64,000 bases of DNA from Pectobacterium brasiliense (GCF_016950255.1 NZ_JACGFN010000002.1:806001-870000); one strand, 5' to 3'. Positions 1 to 11,187 are shown, numbered from the stretch's first letter. Made by a program: numbers and translations. Notes: a model not told the origin generated them from the letters alone.

Positions 1-975
1 TTGCTCTGCACTTTCCGCATTCAGCGTCACTGTCGCGGTCAACTGCTCCATACTGGCTGCGGTTTCTTCCAGCGAGGAGGCTGACTCTTCCGTACGCGCG
101 GCTAAATGCGTATTGCCGGAAGACAGTTCGCGCGTGCCGACGTCAATCTGCATACCGGCATCACGGACGCGACCCACGGCGGTTGCCAGCGAATGCTGCA
201 TGGCCTTCATCGCCTGAATCAGGCGGCCAATCTCATTATTGCCGCCATCGGGAATGCGCTGGGTCAAATCACCACGAGCAATAAACTCCAGTTGACCGAC
301 CGTCTCTTCAAGCGGGGAAAGAATAGAACGCTTCAAGGCAATCCAGGCTGCCAACACCAGCAGCAGAACGGAGATACAGGCAATACCGATGATCATCAAA
401 CGGTTGAACGCGAAGCTTTCCGCTTCTGCAAGCATGTTTTCCCCGACCTCCAGACCGAAATCACGGAATTCGTTCGCGACCTTATCCATCTTAACGCTGA
501 GCGGTGGTAACACGTCCTGCAACAGCATGTAATAGGCTGCGACATCGCCACGTTTCAGCGCATCAACCATCGGCTGAACGCCAAGATTCATGTATTGTTC
601 GTAGTTGCTTTTAACCTCTGCGGCCATTTTGGCACCGCGCTCCGTTACGGTGCCGTAGGAAAGAAAGCGTGCCATTTCTTTGTGGGAAAGCGCCGTGTAG
701 GCCTCTGCCCGCGCGACCGATGCATTCGCCAGATCGGTCAGCCCGCTTTCCATCTGACGAGCCGCCAACGCAGCCCCTGTTCTCGCACGCAGTGAAGCGG
801 TATAGCTCCCCGCCAGCGCCGTGACTTCTTTGCCCTGAATCTTGTCGATTGTCGTCAGCGACGTGATTCCCTGATTGATTGAGGTGATGCCAATTCCACA
901 CACCAGCAATAACAGCAGTACCATCGTTCCTAACAAAGCAATCAAGCTCGTCTTGATTGTGATATTTCTTAACAT
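1..975 (-). CDS. Methyl-accepting chemotaxis protein (3' end outside window)
   Basis: Chemoreceptor of the inner membrane; the 325 visible codons run off the window start, so the signalling tip and C-terminus are missing. The N-terminus MLRNITIKTSLIALLG leads into a membrane segment (about residues 8-30), then a helical periplasmic domain like the four-helix ligand-binding type, a second membrane segment (about 190-212), a HAMP linker and the start of the methylation helix (SSLEETAASMEQLTATV). The ATG is preceded by AGGGAAA. A FliA-type promoter and a small hairpin (1010-1028) lie upstream. The ligand cannot be told from sequence. The same N-terminal architecture recurs at 33887. Confidence 0.93.
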   Translation of the reverse strand, partial: MLRNITIKTSLIALLGTMVLLLLLVCGIGITSINQGITSLTTIDKIQGKEVTALAGSYTASLRARTGAALAARQMESGLTDLANASVARAEAYTALSHKEMARFLSYGTVTERGAKMAAEVKSNYEQYMNLGVQPMVDALKRGDVAAYYMLLQDVLPPLSVKMDKVANEFRDFGLEVGENMLAEAESFAFNRLMIIGIACISVLLLVLAAWIALKRSILSPLEETVGQLEFIARGDLTQRIPDGGNNEIGRLIQAMKAMQHSLATAVGRVRDAGMQIDVGTRELSSGNTHLAARTEESASSLEETAASMEQLTATVTLNAESAEQ

Positions 976-1050
976 TTTTGTTTCCCTGATATTACAAATG
1001 ATAAATAAATGCGGAGAAATGCTCCGCATAACGTGATCCAGATCATCTTC

Positions 1051-1077
1051 CTATCGGTAACAAGCCTGCTTTCTTTA
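1051..1077 (-). promoter_or_regulatory. Candidate FliA (sigma-28) promoter of the chemoreceptor
   Basis: Read on the minus strand the sequence is TAAAGAAA, 11 bases, ACCGATAG. The known flagellar sigma consensus is TAAAGTTT-N11-GCCGATAA, so spacing is exact and both boxes match well. It sits about 75 bp before the chemoreceptor start, as expected for a motility-regulon gene. Assignment is by motif only. Confidence 0.7.
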
Positions 1078-1223
1078 AAGAAACTTTAGTAACGAAAGTA
1101 TTTTTACTTAAACGACTCGCGCAAGCGCATCACACCTTGCACACGCTAAAAATCAGGGACATTAAACGCTTTTTGGCTATAATGACGACCACGCTATTTC
1201 AGGTTTAAGAGAAGGAAACCGAC

Positions 1224-1754
1224 ATGAGTCTGAACAATGTCCCGGCGGGTAAAGATCTGCCGGAAGATATCTATGTAGTGATTGAAATTCCCGCGAACGC
1301 CGATCCGATCAAATATGAAATTGATAAAGATACCGGTGCGCTGTTTGTAGACCGTTTCATGTCTACGGCCATGTTCTACCCATGCAACTACGGCTACATC
1401 AATCACACGCTGTCTCTGGATGGCGACCCGGTTGACGTTCTGGTTCCGACCCCGTATCCGTTGCAGCCTGGCTCAGTGATCCGCTGCCGCCCTGTTGGCG
1501 TGCTGAAAATGACCGACGAAGCAGGCGAAGATGCCAAGCTGGTTGCCGTTCCACACAGCAAGCTGACCAAAGAATACGATCACATTAAAGACGTTAACGA
1601 CCTGCCTGAACTGCTGCGTGCACAGATCGGCCACTTCTTTGAGCACTACAAAGATCTGGAAAAAGGCAAGTGGGTGAAAGTGGAAGGTTGGGATAACGCT
1701 GCTGCGGCGAAAGCCGAGATCGTTGCTTCCTTCGAGCGCGCGAAAAACAAATAA
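1224..1754 (+). CDS. ppa: Inorganic pyrophosphatase
   Basis: Cytoplasmic family I pyrophosphatase that hydrolyses PPi to two phosphates and so drives biosynthetic reactions forward. The 176-residue length equals the E. coli enzyme. The family signature with metal-binding aspartates is visible ([10 protein letters not shown], residues 65-74), followed by the conserved region around [13 protein letters not shown]. The ATG follows AGAAGGAAAC. The gene stands alone, with its own terminator before the convergent ytfP. Confidence 0.98.
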   Translation: MSLNNVPAGKDLPEDIYVVIEIPANADPIKYEIDKDTGALFVDRFMSTAMFYPCNYGYINHTLSLDGDPVDVLVPTPYPLQPGSVIRCRPVGVLKMTDEAGEDAKLVAVPHSKLTKEYDHIKDVNDLPELLRAQIGHFFEHYKDLEKGKWVKVEGWDNAAAAKAEIVASFERAKNK

Positions 1755-1811
1755 GCGCCACACGATATGCATGCATTAAAGCCCTTACGGGCTCAAGATA
1801 TCGCATGATCA

Positions 1812-1840
1812 AAAACACCGCCTTGCGCGGTGTTTTTATT
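1812..1840. terminator. Bidirectional terminator between ppa and ytfP
   Basis: Perfect inverted repeat AAAACACCGC/GCGGTGTTTT around a short loop. It is flanked by A-runs on the left and T-runs on the right, so it can act on both converging units. Confidence 0.85.
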
Positions 1841-1873
1841 TATGGCGACCATGACTTGATTGGCGACTCGGCC

Positions 1874-2230
1874 TCAAGCCTCTTCATCTTCTTCGCTGCG
1901 CTTTAGCCAGTCGCCGCTGGCAATACGCGTCAGCCCTACAACAGGGTGCTTGTACAGATAGATCCAGGCACTGCCCAGAGGCGTACGAATCAGCTCACGT
2001 TGGTATTCGTGGCCGTCCCGCTTTAAGGCATCCAGTTCGGTCAAAATCGACGAACTAATGCGATAGACCTCGCAATGGATTTCTCCATTACCGGGTACCA
2101 CTGCCGGATAATGGCCGAGATCGTACAGCTCGAAACCTGCGAGCTGACAGTCCCCTAACCATTGCGCATTTGTCATCCAATGACTGTTTCCCTGTTTGCG
2201 TCGTAAACTGCCGTAAACAATAATTCGCAT
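1874..2230 (-). CDS. ytfP: Gamma-glutamylcyclotransferase-like protein YtfP
   Basis: Small AIG2/GGCT-fold protein of 118 residues. The fold signature is at the N-terminus (IIVYGSLRRKQGNSHWM), where the YGSL turn forms the substrate pocket. Family members cyclise gamma-glutamyl amines; the physiological substrate of YtfP is not established. It starts 2 bp after the tamB stop, so it is almost certainly the last gene of the tamA-tamB-ytfP unit and translationally coupled, as in E. coli. Confidence 0.93.
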   Translation of the reverse strand: MRIIVYGSLRRKQGNSHWMTNAQWLGDCQLAGFELYDLGHYPAVVPGNGEIHCEVYRISSSILTELDALKRDGHEYQRELIRTPLGSAWIYLYKHPVVGLTRIASGDWLKRSEEDEEA

Positions 2231-2232
2231 CG

Positions 2233-5200
2233 CTAGAACTCAAACTGATAGAGCACATCTAATGCCTGGCTAATTCCAGACACCGCTTCCAAGTATAGTT
2301 TTGGCATCAGGCGATAACGTAACGTTAACGTTGCCAAAGAATCAAATATGCCAACACCATATTTCACTTGCAGACCCGGAAGGACGTAGCCGCTGACGAC
2401 AACCTGAGAATTATCGCCAACACCCTGTGTATCCAGAGCTAAATTACTTACGCCAAAGGCCTCGCCGATTTTACCCACAACTTGACCACTTTGTGCAACC
2501 CCTAAACCGACTAACATTGAGGTCATTGCCGAGCTATCTGCTCCACCGCTGTCCAAACCCTGTCCACGCAGCAGATAAGAGAGCGCTTCCTGCTGTGACA
2601 TCGCTGGATCGGAGAAGACTTCCAGCTTCGGTGTCGCGGCCATGCCGGTAACACGTACGCCAGCGGTAACGTCATCCGCCGTGTTGTCTGGGTTGCGAAT
2701 GGCTTCGATATTCAGGATCGGCTGGTCTGGCGGGCCGGAGAACAGAATCAGCCCTTTGCGGACGATCAGATCCTGCCCGTAGGCTTTAAAGCGACCGGAC
2801 GGAATGTCGATCTGGCCGTTCAGCCCTAATCCGCGCTCGTCCTGAACCATTTTCAGGTCACCCTGTAGGCGAGCCGCCAGCCCGAACGCATCCAGCCGCA
2901 CATCATTCCCAACGCGGATCGTCAGGTTACTGTTAATCGGAATCGCGGCGCTGGCTTTCTTCAGCGGCTGGCGCTGGGCATCCAGCATGACTTCATCCGA
3001 TGACACCGCCACCGCACTTTCCGGCATGTCTTTAACCACAATGCGCGCCCACGGAATACTGACCGACCCGTTTAACGCGAACAACTGCGGCGTGGCCTCG
3101 AAGACAATATCCGGTGAGACATCCAGTCGCGCCATCGGCGGAATCGTCACCCGCAGCTTCTGGCCTTTCGCCGCAATGCGCGCACGCCAGGCATCAGGCT
3201 GCGACCAGTCCGCATTCCCGCCAAGGTTCAACTGCCCGTTATCCGTTTTCAGGAAGCCTTGCAGCGTTGACGACATCCCACTGAAATTCACCGCCAGCCG
3301 CCCGTTGGTCAGATCGACCGGCATCCAGTTGCCGTCAATGTCCAACCGCTCCAGCACCATCTGGCCAAAGATCTGAGGACGCGCCGCATCCCCGGCCAGA
3401 CGCAGGTTCGCATTCAGGATCCCCGCGGCTTTTTCTCCTTTACTCAACGCAGGGTTGAGCAGCGCCAGCGAAATATTGTTGATTGTGACGCTGCCGCCGA
3501 GGTTGCGTCGGCCCTGTGGATCGGTCACCTGAATATCACCGCTGAAGCGTCCGTTCTCGCGAATCGCCATCAGCCAGCCGAGCTGCGCCCGACCGCGATC
3601 GAGCCCGGCATTCAACGTAAAGGTATCGAAATCAATCGGCAGCGTGTTGCCCTGCATCTGCTGGCGAACGCTGACGCCGTTACCCACCAGCGACACTTTC
3701 GCCTGCGGTAAACCTTGCCCCGCCTGCCAGCTGATATCGGCACCGCCGGTGAACGTCCCGGCCAGCACCGTATCCGCCGTCAGGAACGGCTTTAACATCG
3801 CGAGATCGAAGCGGTTCAAGCGAATGCTCGCCTGTCCGCTCGGTCCGGCCTCAATCGCTTTTGGTACGCAGAGCTCTGCATTCGGATTCCGCCAGCAGTG
3901 CGTGCCGATAGTGATCTTCTGCTGCGCATTCAGGTAATCCAGCGCCATATCCTGCGTCAGACGCCATTCGCCTACCGGCGTGTCGAAGCGGGTATTGTTC
4001 AGCGTGCCGCGCCAGCGCTGTTCCTGACGATCAAAACTGCCCGAAAGTGCCAATTGCCCTGCGACCGGTTCACCCTGCATATTCAGGCGAAGCTGGTGCT
4101 GCTTTTCATTGCCGCTGGCATCCAGCGTCAACAGCGCAATATTCAGGCCGTCCTGCTTTAGCGCTTCAAGACGCACGGCCAGCTTGCCCTGAATCTGCTG
4201 TTCAGAGCGCACATCACCTTCCACCCTCACACTGCTAATCGTCATCGCCTGCCAGCGCAGGCCGGACGCTGTGATATCTGCCAGCATCTGTGGTTCACGC
4301 AGATTGCCACGGAGTTTGAGTGTGCCGATGGCACGCCCCGCTAGACCGGGCAACATGCCGTCCAAGGACGGCGCATTGATGTCGGCATCCAACTGCCACT
4401 TGTCGCTCAGGTCGCCTTTGACGTTCAGTTGGTTGCGGCCTAACGCCAGATTCAGCGCTGGGATTGTCCACTGGCCCGCCGCGTTACCGCGCAGTTCGCC
4501 TCTGGCCGTGAGCTTATTCGCTTTCACGTTGCCGTCCAGACGCAGTTCCGGCACCTGCAACTGCCAGCTACCGCCATAGACGCTGCCGCGTGTCGTTATC
4601 TTGCCGTCTATTTTCGCGGGCCATTCAGGCCACTGTTTCGCGGTATTAATCCCGTTCAGCAGCAGCTCGCTGCGCCAGCTGATCGCTTTGCTCCAGTCGA
4701 TAAGCGCAGCCAGATCGGCATTCCCCTGCAGCGCCGCCAACCGCAGGCGGTTCAGCGTAAACTGCTGTTCGTTGCCTTTACCATCCAACAGCAGCGTCGC
4801 GGGAGGAATATCCGCCCCGCTCAGATCGCCGCGCAGCGACAGCGCATAATCGGTCGCTTTACCGTTAAAACGCAGCCTGACGTTACTGGCCTGATACTGC
4901 GTTGCGCCCGTCAGCGGCCAGCGCACGCGTTCGGTTTGCAGCGTCAACGCCAGCGGCAGCCCGGCTTCTGCCAATTTAGTTTGCATATCTAACTGGGCAC
5001 GCTGCGGCCCCGAGAGGTTCAGCGCCACATTCAGCTGTTCGCGCAGGCCACCTTCAACCGTCAGTTTCAGCTTCTCGCCTTTGAGCGGATCGACGTTCAG
5101 CACGCCGTTCGCCGTCAGCGAGACCGGCCAGCTATCACTTAGCGTCGCTTCACCGCGCACATTCAGTCCGCCCTGCGGCGATTGGACGATCAGTTTGTCC

Positions 5201-6270
5201 AGACGCAAATGCTGTTGCTGGGTCGAAGCCTGTACGAACAGGTTATTAATCAAGATGTCCTGATCGCCCGTCAGCCGTAGCTGTTCACCGTGAATTTCGA
5301 CAATATTCAGATCCAACGGCAGCGTGAACTGGGGTAAATCAGGTAATAGCGGTTTGGAGAACAATTCGCTCAGGCGTTCACCTAGCGGTTGTTCAGGCAC
5401 GGCAGGCTTGTCAGAGGTGCTATCCGTTTTGGATGTCGATGCCGTCGGTATCGGTGTCGTGGTGGTGGCAGCCGCGACCCTATTATTTGCCGCCAGCGCG
5501 TTATCGATGTGAAGCGTTTGCGAGGTGCCTTGCTCCGCCGCATCGCGCACGTTCGCCGCCGTTTCTTTAATAACCGCGGCCATTTCCGCCGCCGTCACTT
5601 TGCCGTCTTCCAGCACGTCGACAGGGGTTTTCGGTAAGGCCACCAGCAGGGCGCTGATTTTGGTCGGCAGCAGCGTCAACGCGCGCCCTTCCCACTGCAT
5701 GCCGGTGCGGAATTCACTGAGAGAAACCGCTGTGTCATCCACGGTAACCTGAACGTTGCTGAGCGTTAACTGACGCAGTGAAATCGGGAACGGTGCAGAG
5801 ATTTCCGTGACTGGCGTTGAAGGCGGCGGTGGCTCTGCCGCCACAGGCAAGGCTTTGGTATCCACAACCACATCAATGCGGTTTGCCGAGAGGTCATTGA
5901 TACACAGCTGACTTTTGCGCAGACACGCTAGCGCAAGCGACAGATGAAACTCCTCGCTCTTTACCGTCACGCCCGGCATTTGGTAGCTAACATTTTTTAG
6001 CGTCAAATCACGCCAGCCGCCGCTTACGCTGGCAATCTCCAGCCCCGGCACCATGCGTGCTGCGGTATTCAGCAACAGATGCAAGCCCGGCGTGGTTCCT
6101 ACCAGTAATCCCAGCCCAACAACGAGCAGCAGTAAGAAGGCGACAAACCCAATGCCGACCCTTTTCCACCAGCGCCCTTTTCGTACTGGCGTCACCGGCG
6201 CGTTATCCTGCGCGGCGTTTTCTTCTGTAGCCAGATCCTGGGCTTTTTTTTCGTTTTTCTCATCCATCAT
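2233..6270 (-). CDS. tamB: Translocation and assembly module protein TamB
   Basis: Very large inner-membrane-anchored periplasmic protein (1345 residues) that spans the periplasm and partners TamA. It is implicated in outer-membrane protein insertion and in phospholipid transport (AsmA-like/TamB superfamily). A cytoplasmic N-terminus rich in charged residues is followed by one membrane anchor (about 38-60, [15 protein letters not shown]). A long beta-rich body and the C-terminal DUF490 domain follow, the latter including the conserved [18 protein letters not shown] stretch and ending in an aromatic beta-strand (VLYQFEF). Its ATG overlaps the tamA stop as ATGA. A low-complexity Thr/Ser/Pro stretch lies near residues 265-290. 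Confidence 0.97.
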   Translation of the reverse strand: MMDEKNEKKAQDLATEENAAQDNAPVTPVRKGRWWKRVGIGFVAFLLLLVVGLGLLVGTTPGLHLLLNTAARMVPGLEIASVSGGWRDLTLKNVSYQMPGVTVKSEEFHLSLALACLRKSQLCINDLSANRIDVVVDTKALPVAAEPPPPSTPVTEISAPFPISLRQLTLSNVQVTVDDTAVSLSEFRTGMQWEGRALTLLPTKISALLVALPKTPVDVLEDGKVTAAEMAAVIKETAANVRDAAEQGTSQTLHIDNALAANNRVAAATTTTPIPTASTSKTDSTSDKPAVPEQPLGERLSELFSKPLLPDLPQFTLPLDLNIVEIHGEQLRLTGDQDILINNLFVQASTQQQHLRLDKLIVQSPQGGLNVRGEATLSDSWPVSLTANGVLNVDPLKGEKLKLTVEGGLREQLNVALNLSGPQRAQLDMQTKLAEAGLPLALTLQTERVRWPLTGATQYQASNVRLRFNGKATDYALSLRGDLSGADIPPATLLLDGKGNEQQFTLNRLRLAALQGNADLAALIDWSKAISWRSELLLNGINTAKQWPEWPAKIDGKITTRGSVYGGSWQLQVPELRLDGNVKANKLTARGELRGNAAGQWTIPALNLALGRNQLNVKGDLSDKWQLDADINAPSLDGMLPGLAGRAIGTLKLRGNLREPQMLADITASGLRWQAMTISSVRVEGDVRSEQQIQGKLAVRLEALKQDGLNIALLTLDASGNEKQHQLRLNMQGEPVAGQLALSGSFDRQEQRWRGTLNNTRFDTPVGEWRLTQDMALDYLNAQQKITIGTHCWRNPNAELCVPKAIEAGPSGQASIRLNRFDLAMLKPFLTADTVLAGTFTGGADISWQAGQGLPQAKVSLVGNGVSVRQQMQGNTLPIDFDTFTLNAGLDRGRAQLGWLMAIRENGRFSGDIQVTDPQGRRNLGGSVTINNISLALLNPALSKGEKAAGILNANLRLAGDAARPQIFGQMVLERLDIDGNWMPVDLTNGRLAVNFSGMSSTLQGFLKTDNGQLNLGGNADWSQPDAWRARIAAKGQKLRVTIPPMARLDVSPDIVFEATPQLFALNGSVSIPWARIVVKDMPESAVAVSSDEVMLDAQRQPLKKASAAIPINSNLTIRVGNDVRLDAFGLAARLQGDLKMVQDERGLGLNGQIDIPSGRFKAYGQDLIVRKGLILFSGPPDQPILNIEAIRNPDNTADDVTAGVRVTGMAATPKLEVFSDPAMSQQEALSYLLRGQGLDSGGADSSAMTSMLVGLGVAQSGQVVGKIGEAFGVSNLALDTQGVGDNSQVVVSGYVLPGLQVKYGVGIFDSLATLTLRYRLMPKLYLEAVSGISQALDVLYQFEF

Positions 6271-8108
6271 AATTCAGGCCCCAGCGCGATATAGAACTGA
6301 ACATCGTTCTTCTTCTCTGCATCGCCGATCGGCATAGCAACATCGAGTTTTACCGGACCAATCGGCGAGGCCCAGCGTACGCCGACGCCCGTGCCAGTCT
6401 TGAAATTACTGCGTTTGATGTCATTCACTGCTTCACCTGAATCAACAAAAACTGCGCCCCACCATTTTCCCGTCACGTTGTATTGGTATTCGAGCGAGCC
6501 GGTCGCCAGCTTGGACGCACCGGTCAGTTTGCCATCGCTGTCGCGCGGCGAAATAGATTTGTACTTATACCCACGGATGCTGCGATCGCCACCGGCGAAG
6601 AAACGCAGTGAAGGCGGGACGCGGGAGAAATTATTGGTTTCAATCCAGCCCAGATTACCGCGCGCGACAAAGCGGTGTTTATCCGCCAGCGTACGAATCC
6701 AGACGTTTTGCGCCTGAATCACGGCAAAGTCGATATCCGATCCCCAGGCGGTGTCGGAAATGTCGATAGAATAACGTTGCGTATCGCCCCATACCGGCAT
6801 CAGCCCGCCGCGTTGGCGAGTTCGGTTAATGCTGACGCCCGGATAGATCAGCATCGTGGTATCCGTCACGCTTGCCTGCGTAAAGTGATCGAGGCTCCAG
6901 CGCAGGTTAATCGCCCGTTGCCAGCCGCTGGAGAGATCCCAGTAGCGCGCCACGTTCAGCGTGGTGCCATCGGATTTGGTATCGTTGAGATCTTCGCGTT
7001 TGAAACCGCCTTGCAGCAGGTAATACTGCTCAAGCGGGTTCTTCAGCAAGGGGATTTTGTAGCTAAAATCGAGTGATTGCTCTGGCGCGGACACGCTCAG
7101 GCTGCTTTCCAGACTGTGCCCGCGTGAATTCACCCAAGGCTTATTCCAGGTCGTTTTAAAGCGTGGGCCAACATCCGTGGCATAACCGACACCGGTCTCA
7201 ATACGGTTACGGGTTCGTGGCGTCACCACGGCATCCAGCGGCAGTACCTTGGAGCTTCTCGAGCGCTCGAAATCAGGTGAGACCACGACAGAATTAAACC
7301 ACCCCGTAGCAGAAAGACGGCGGTTTAACTCACCGAGGTCTTCACTGGTGTAAGCATCACCTTCATGAAACGGCACCAGATTTTGCAGATAGTCATCGCG
7401 GATTTGCGCGCCCTGAAAATGTACGGCACCAAAACGATAGCGTTCACCGCTGTCAAAGTCGATATCCCAAAACGCCTCTCTCTCTTCCCGCATCACGCCA
7501 AGCTGGCTTTGCTGGAAGCGGGCATCGAAATAGCCTTTGCGTAATGACAAACCGTTCAGCCCGCTTTTAAAGCTATCGAAATCACCGTGGTTCAACACCG
7601 AACCGATTTCGGGGCGATCGTCTTTAACCAGTTGTTGGTAGTCTTTATCGTCATGCGCACCGCCGCGCAGGGTGATGTTCACCCCGGCAATTTTTACCGG
7701 TTCACCGGGAGTCACGGTGGCAATCAATACGGGTCGTCCGCCATTAACGGCAGGCCGGAATTCGAAACCAATCTGTGGATCGTAGTAGCCGAGCGCGCGC
7801 AATCCCTGACGGATCGCTTCATCGACGCGTGAGCGGAAACGCCCATCGGCATTCACCTCATCGACCGCAATGGTCGATAAGCGTGCCCGTACATTCTTTT
7901 GTAACTGCCCTTCCAGCCCCATGACTTGCAGACGCACATTCGCTGCCTGGCTCTCTGGGGCCAGCATCAGCAACGCACACATCAGGCCAAGAACCCGGTA
8001 TCGTGGCGCACCGCAGCCAGCAAAGCTATTTTTTTGTCCTGCTATGCCTTTTTGCCCGGTAACGCTTTTTTTTCCAATGAAACTTTTCGTTGAGATGAAA
8101 ATAGCCAC
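6267..8108 (-). CDS. tamA: Outer-membrane assembly factor TamA
   Basis: Omp85-family beta-barrel protein with three N-terminal POTRA domains, partner of TamB. Mature-like sequence begins [14 protein letters not shown], as in E. coli TamA. The C-terminal barrel contains the Omp85 motif around [12 protein letters not shown] and ends GLGPEL. I chose a GTG start at 8108, preceded by AGGGAG at good spacing, giving 613 residues. An in-frame ATG at 8240 would give 657 residues but has no visible ribosome site. Even from the GTG there is a basic stretch of about 35 residues before the hydrophobic signal core and SQA cleavage site, longer than usual. Confidence 0.92.
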   Translation of the reverse strand: MAIFISTKSFIGKKSVTGQKGIAGQKNSFAGCGAPRYRVLGLMCALLMLAPESQAANVRLQVMGLEGQLQKNVRARLSTIAVDEVNADGRFRSRVDEAIRQGLRALGYYDPQIGFEFRPAVNGGRPVLIATVTPGEPVKIAGVNITLRGGAHDDKDYQQLVKDDRPEIGSVLNHGDFDSFKSGLNGLSLRKGYFDARFQQSQLGVMREEREAFWDIDFDSGERYRFGAVHFQGAQIRDDYLQNLVPFHEGDAYTSEDLGELNRRLSATGWFNSVVVSPDFERSRSSKVLPLDAVVTPRTRNRIETGVGYATDVGPRFKTTWNKPWVNSRGHSLESSLSVSAPEQSLDFSYKIPLLKNPLEQYYLLQGGFKREDLNDTKSDGTTLNVARYWDLSSGWQRAINLRWSLDHFTQASVTDTTMLIYPGVSINRTRQRGGLMPVWGDTQRYSIDISDTAWGSDIDFAVIQAQNVWIRTLADKHRFVARGNLGWIETNNFSRVPPSLRFFAGGDRSIRGYKYKSISPRDSDGKLTGASKLATGSLEYQYNVTGKWWGAVFVDSGEAVNDIKRSNFKTGTGVGVRWASPIGPVKLDVAMPIGDAEKKNDVQFYIALGPEL

Positions 8109-8440
8109 TGAGCTCCCTGATAAATCGGTCTGTCGCCTACAACCTATAGCATGGCTTTTATTACTTCGCCCGCCGCATTGACGGACGTCGCTGTACGCTT
8201 GCCTGACAATCCGCCACGCAGCGCCAAAATCTTCTATCAACTTTGCATGATATTAGTGATAAATACTAATTTTCCATCTTAAGAATAGATTTTCACCTGC
8301 AAACATCAATATGCGGCATTACGGATAAACATTACCTTAACATTAAACACCGTGAAGATATAAAGACAGCCCAAAGCTTCTTGGTTATGCTTTCCATGAA
8401 AGCGGGTTATTTACCCAGTCTAGCTGGAGTTAACAACGTG

Positions 8441-9079
8441 ATGAATTCAATTGATAAAACGCAGCGGATTACGCAATCCGATGCTTTACCGGGGCGTTCC
8501 ACCCCTATGCCCGTCGCCAGGCTGCATGTCGTGCATGAACATTCCATGACGCATGTGCCAGACTCAATGTCCGTGGCGATTTTCGCGATGGGCTGCTTCT
8601 GGGGCGCGGAGCGTTTGTTCTGGCAACAGCCGGGGATCTACAGCACGGCAGCGGGTTACATTGGCGGTTACACGCCCAACCCGACCTACCGTGAAGTGTG
8701 CAGCGGGCAAACCGATCATGCCGAAGCGGTACGTGTCGTTTTCGATCCTGCGGTGATCGACTACGAGCAACTGCTACAGCTGTTCTGGGAAAATCACGAC
8801 CCCGCGCAGGGCATGCGTCAGGGCGGCGATATCGGCAGTCAATACCGTTCCGCGATCTATACGCTCACACCCGAGCAGGAACAGGCCGCACAGGAAAGCC
8901 TTCAACGCTTTCAGCAGGCGATGAGGAAAAACGGTGACGGCCGCGCCATCAGCACAGAAATCGAGCCTGCGGGTCCGTTCTATTATGCGGAAGACGAGCA
9001 CCAGCAATACCTATACAAGAACCCGAACGGCTACTGTGGATTAGGCGGTATCGGCGTCTGTCTTCCGCCTCAGCGTTGA
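8441..9079 (+). CDS. msrA: Peptide-methionine (S)-S-oxide reductase MsrA
   Basis: Repairs the S-epimer of methionine sulfoxide in proteins using thioredoxin. The catalytic GCFWGAE motif is present, as is the C-terminal recycling-cysteine region [14 protein letters not shown]. The ATG at 8441 gives 212 residues, the E. coli length, and aligns with its N-terminus; CTGGAG lies upstream. A longer in-frame reading from 8381 would add 20 poorly conserved residues. It is divergent from tamA. The 332 bp between the two starts (8109-8440) is AT-rich and presumably holds both promoters; I see no further gene there. Confidence 0.96.
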   Translation: MNSIDKTQRITQSDALPGRSTPMPVARLHVVHEHSMTHVPDSMSVAIFAMGCFWGAERLFWQQPGIYSTAAGYIGGYTPNPTYREVCSGQTDHAEAVRVVFDPAVIDYEQLLQLFWENHDPAQGMRQGGDIGSQYRSAIYTLTPEQEQAAQESLQRFQQAMRKNGDGRAISTEIEPAGPFYYAEDEHQQYLYKNPNGYCGLGGIGVCLPPQR

Positions 9080-9104
9080 CCGCTGGCGGTAATTTCACCG
9101 CTCC

Positions 9105-9144
9105 TGCTATAATGCGCCCGAACCGGGCAGCGTGTTGCCCGGTT
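9105..9144 (+). promoter_or_regulatory. Extended -10 promoter and 5' hairpin of the ytfL leader
   Basis: TGCTATAAT at 9105-9113 is a consensus extended -10 element. Starting at the expected transcript start (about 9120) is the perfect hairpin AACCGGGCA-gcgtgt-TGCCCGGTT (9121-9144). The start codon of ytfL lies about 110 nt downstream, so the mRNA would have a structured leader. No riboswitch family was recognised. Confidence 0.6.
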
Positions 9145-9230
9145 ATATACCTCCAATTATTGCTATTAATTTACTCACCTTTCTGAGGATCGCTGCGTCA
9201 ATCTCAGTGCATGCGAAAACTTTAAAAATG

Positions 9231-10556
9231 ATGTTAAACAGTCTATTACTGATTCTTTTTCTTATTGCCATCAGTGCGTTTTTCTCGATTTCCGAGATCT
9301 CTCTGGCGGCGTCCCGTAAAATTAAACTCAAACTGATGGCCGATGAGGGAAACCTCAACGCCGATCTGGTGCTCAAGTTTCAGGAAACACCGGGCATCTT
9401 CTTTACCGTAATTCAAATTGGCGTCAACGCCGTCGCGATTCTGGCCGGTATCATCGGCGATGCGGCATTTTCCCCGACGTTTTCCATACTGTTTGAACGC
9501 TTCATGTCACCCGAAGCCGCAGATAAAATCAGCTTCATCTGCTCATTCGTACTCGTCACCAGTCTGTTTATCCTGTTTGGCGATCTCACCCCGAAACGCA
9601 TTGGTATGATTGCGCCGGAAACCGTCGCGGTCCGCATAATCAACCCCATGCGCTTCTGCCTGTTCCTCTTCCGTCCGCTGGTTTGGATCTTTAACGGCCT
9701 GGCTAATGTCATTTTCCGCCTGCTCAAGCTGCCGATGGTGCGTAAAGATGACATCACGTCCGATGATATTTATGCCGTGGTGGAAGCCGGTGCGCTGGCT
9801 GGCGTACTGCGTAAGCAGGAACATGAGCTGATCGAGAACGTGTTTGAGCTGGAATCCCGTACCGTACCGTCGTCAATGACCTCACGCGAAAGCGTGGTCT
9901 ATTTCGATCTGCGCGAGCAGGAAGACAGCATTAAGGAAAAGATCGCCCAGCAGCCGCATTCCAAGTTTCTGGTTTGCGATGGCACGATCGATCAGATCGT
10001 CGGCTACGTGGATTCCAAAGACCTGCTGATTCGGGTACTGGGAAACCAGAGTCTGACGCTGAGTAGCGGCGTGCAGATTCGTCCGGCGCTGATCGTACCG
10101 GATACGCTGACGCTGTCCGAAGCGTTAGAAAGCTTTAAAACCGCGGGCGAAGACTTTGCGGTCATCCTGAACGAATATGCGCTGATCGTCGGCATCATCA
10201 CGCTTAATGACGTGATGACCACGCTGATGGGCGATCTCGTCGGTCAGGGAATGGAAGAACAGATTGTCGCGCGCGATGAGAATTCCTGGCTGGTTGAAGG
10301 TGGTACGCCAATAGAAGACGTGATGCGTGCGCTGAATATTGATGATTTCCCGCATTCCGGCAACTACGAAACCATTGGCGGCTTCATGATGTATACGCTG
10401 CGGAAAATCCCGAAACGTACCGATGCGGTGCGCTTCTCAGGCTATAAGTTTGAAGTGGTAGATATCGACAGCTACAAGATCGATCAGCTGTTGGTGACAC
10501 GTCTGGAAGACCGCCCGATTGTCTCATCCAGCGTGAAGATTGATAGCGACGATTAA
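9231..10556 (+). CDS. ytfL: CNNM/CorC-family membrane protein YtfL
   Basis: Inner-membrane protein with an N-terminal DUF21 (CNNM) transmembrane domain, a tandem CBS pair in the middle (SRTVPSSMT through DVMTTLMGDL) and a C-terminal CorC/HlyC domain. The family is linked to divalent-cation export or, for some members, cadaverine/putrescine export; the substrate here is an inference. The start at 9231 (441 residues) matches the E. coli N-terminus MLNS. An upstream in-frame ATG at 9132 would add 33 residues inside the structured leader. The ribosome site before 9231 is weak, which fits leader-based control. Confidence 0.92.
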   Translation: MLNSLLLILFLIAISAFFSISEISLAASRKIKLKLMADEGNLNADLVLKFQETPGIFFTVIQIGVNAVAILAGIIGDAAFSPTFSILFERFMSPEAADKISFICSFVLVTSLFILFGDLTPKRIGMIAPETVAVRIINPMRFCLFLFRPLVWIFNGLANVIFRLLKLPMVRKDDITSDDIYAVVEAGALAGVLRKQEHELIENVFELESRTVPSSMTSRESVVYFDLREQEDSIKEKIAQQPHSKFLVCDGTIDQIVGYVDSKDLLIRVLGNQSLTLSSGVQIRPALIVPDTLTLSEALESFKTAGEDFAVILNEYALIVGIITLNDVMTTLMGDLVGQGMEEQIVARDENSWLVEGGTPIEDVMRALNIDDFPHSGNYETIGGFMMYTLRKIPKRTDAVRFSGYKFEVVDIDSYKIDQLLVTRLEDRPIVSSSVKIDSDD

Positions 10557-10601
10557 CCGCCAGAAGACATGCCCAACCAATCGGGCTTCATCACAAACCA
10601 G

Positions 10602-10627
10602 AACGGCCCGCTACGGGCCGTTTCTTT
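10602..10627. terminator. Terminator between convergent ytfL and ytfK
   Basis: Perfect inverted repeat AACGGCCCG-cta-CGGGCCGTT followed by TCTTT. A weaker GCCC/GGGC hairpin precedes it at 10571-10586. Confidence 0.8.
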
Positions 10628-10632
10628 ATCAC

Positions 10633-10839
10633 TTATCCCATCTCGGCCTGAAGCCGGATGACCTGGCGATTCACTTCGGACATCACCAGAAGATGCTGCT
10701 TATCCTGTTTCTTTGGCAGTAGAATTTTGCCGTAGTCGAACTCAAAAGCACCAACCCCTTTTATGTACAGCCGCCCACGAAACAGGGTTTTCACATACTT
10801 GGCGACTTTCAAAGGATTGTAACGTTCGAAGATCCTCAT
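10633..10839 (-). CDS. ytfK: DUF1107 protein YtfK
   Basis: Small cytoplasmic protein of 68 residues, the same length as and nearly collinear with E. coli YtfK ([19 protein letters not shown]). In E. coli it is reported to bind SpoT and favour (p)ppGpp accumulation during phosphate or fatty-acid starvation, and to belong to the Pho regulon. Function here is by similarity. It converges on ytfL with a shared terminator. Confidence 0.92.
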   Translation of the reverse strand: MRIFERYNPLKVAKYVKTLFRGRLYIKGVGAFEFDYGKILLPKKQDKQHLLVMSEVNRQVIRLQAEMG

Positions 10840-10983
10840 CGTTTTACTCTCCCGTTTTATTTTTTTACGCTCTCCCTTTCACCAACATGGCTGAGGTTCT
10901 GGAGCGCTAATGAGATAACGGATACTGCTAATTAGTACTGTAAAACGGCATTTAGTTCCCCACTATTCAGTATTCTTAACTGC

Positions 10984-11001
10984 TTTTACAGATTTTTACA
11001 G
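10984..11001 (-). promoter_or_regulatory. Tandem CTGTAAAA repeat upstream of ytfK
   Basis: On the minus strand two copies of CTGTAAAA occur with a 10-bp period, in the orientation expected for PhoB half-sites of ytfK. The classical Pho box uses CTGTCAT with an 11-bp period, so this is only a tentative operator. The rest of the 348-bp gap 10840-11187 is AT-rich, with no gene that I can see. Confidence 0.3.
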
Positions 11002-11187
11002 AGTAGTGTTTAAGGAAACCCCTATTCATCAGTATAAACCTTCAAAAATAAGGGTTTTGTGCACTCGGACACAAACCGTTTCATCGTGGAGCAGGACAGA
11101 CCAGTTCCCTGAATCTACGCTTATTCCATAGCCTGATATTTCCCCTCATTGCCATCGCATCGGGCCACCCACACTGAAGGACATACC

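Noticed and set aside
8109..8240. Upstream ATG of tamA
   Set aside because: The additional 44 residues lack signal-peptide character and no ribosome site is seen; the GTG at 8108 has AGGGAG.
10984..11001. Canonical Pho box for ytfK
   Set aside because: The half-sites are CTGTAAAA with a 10-bp period rather than CTGTCAT with 11 bp; kept only as a weak candidate.
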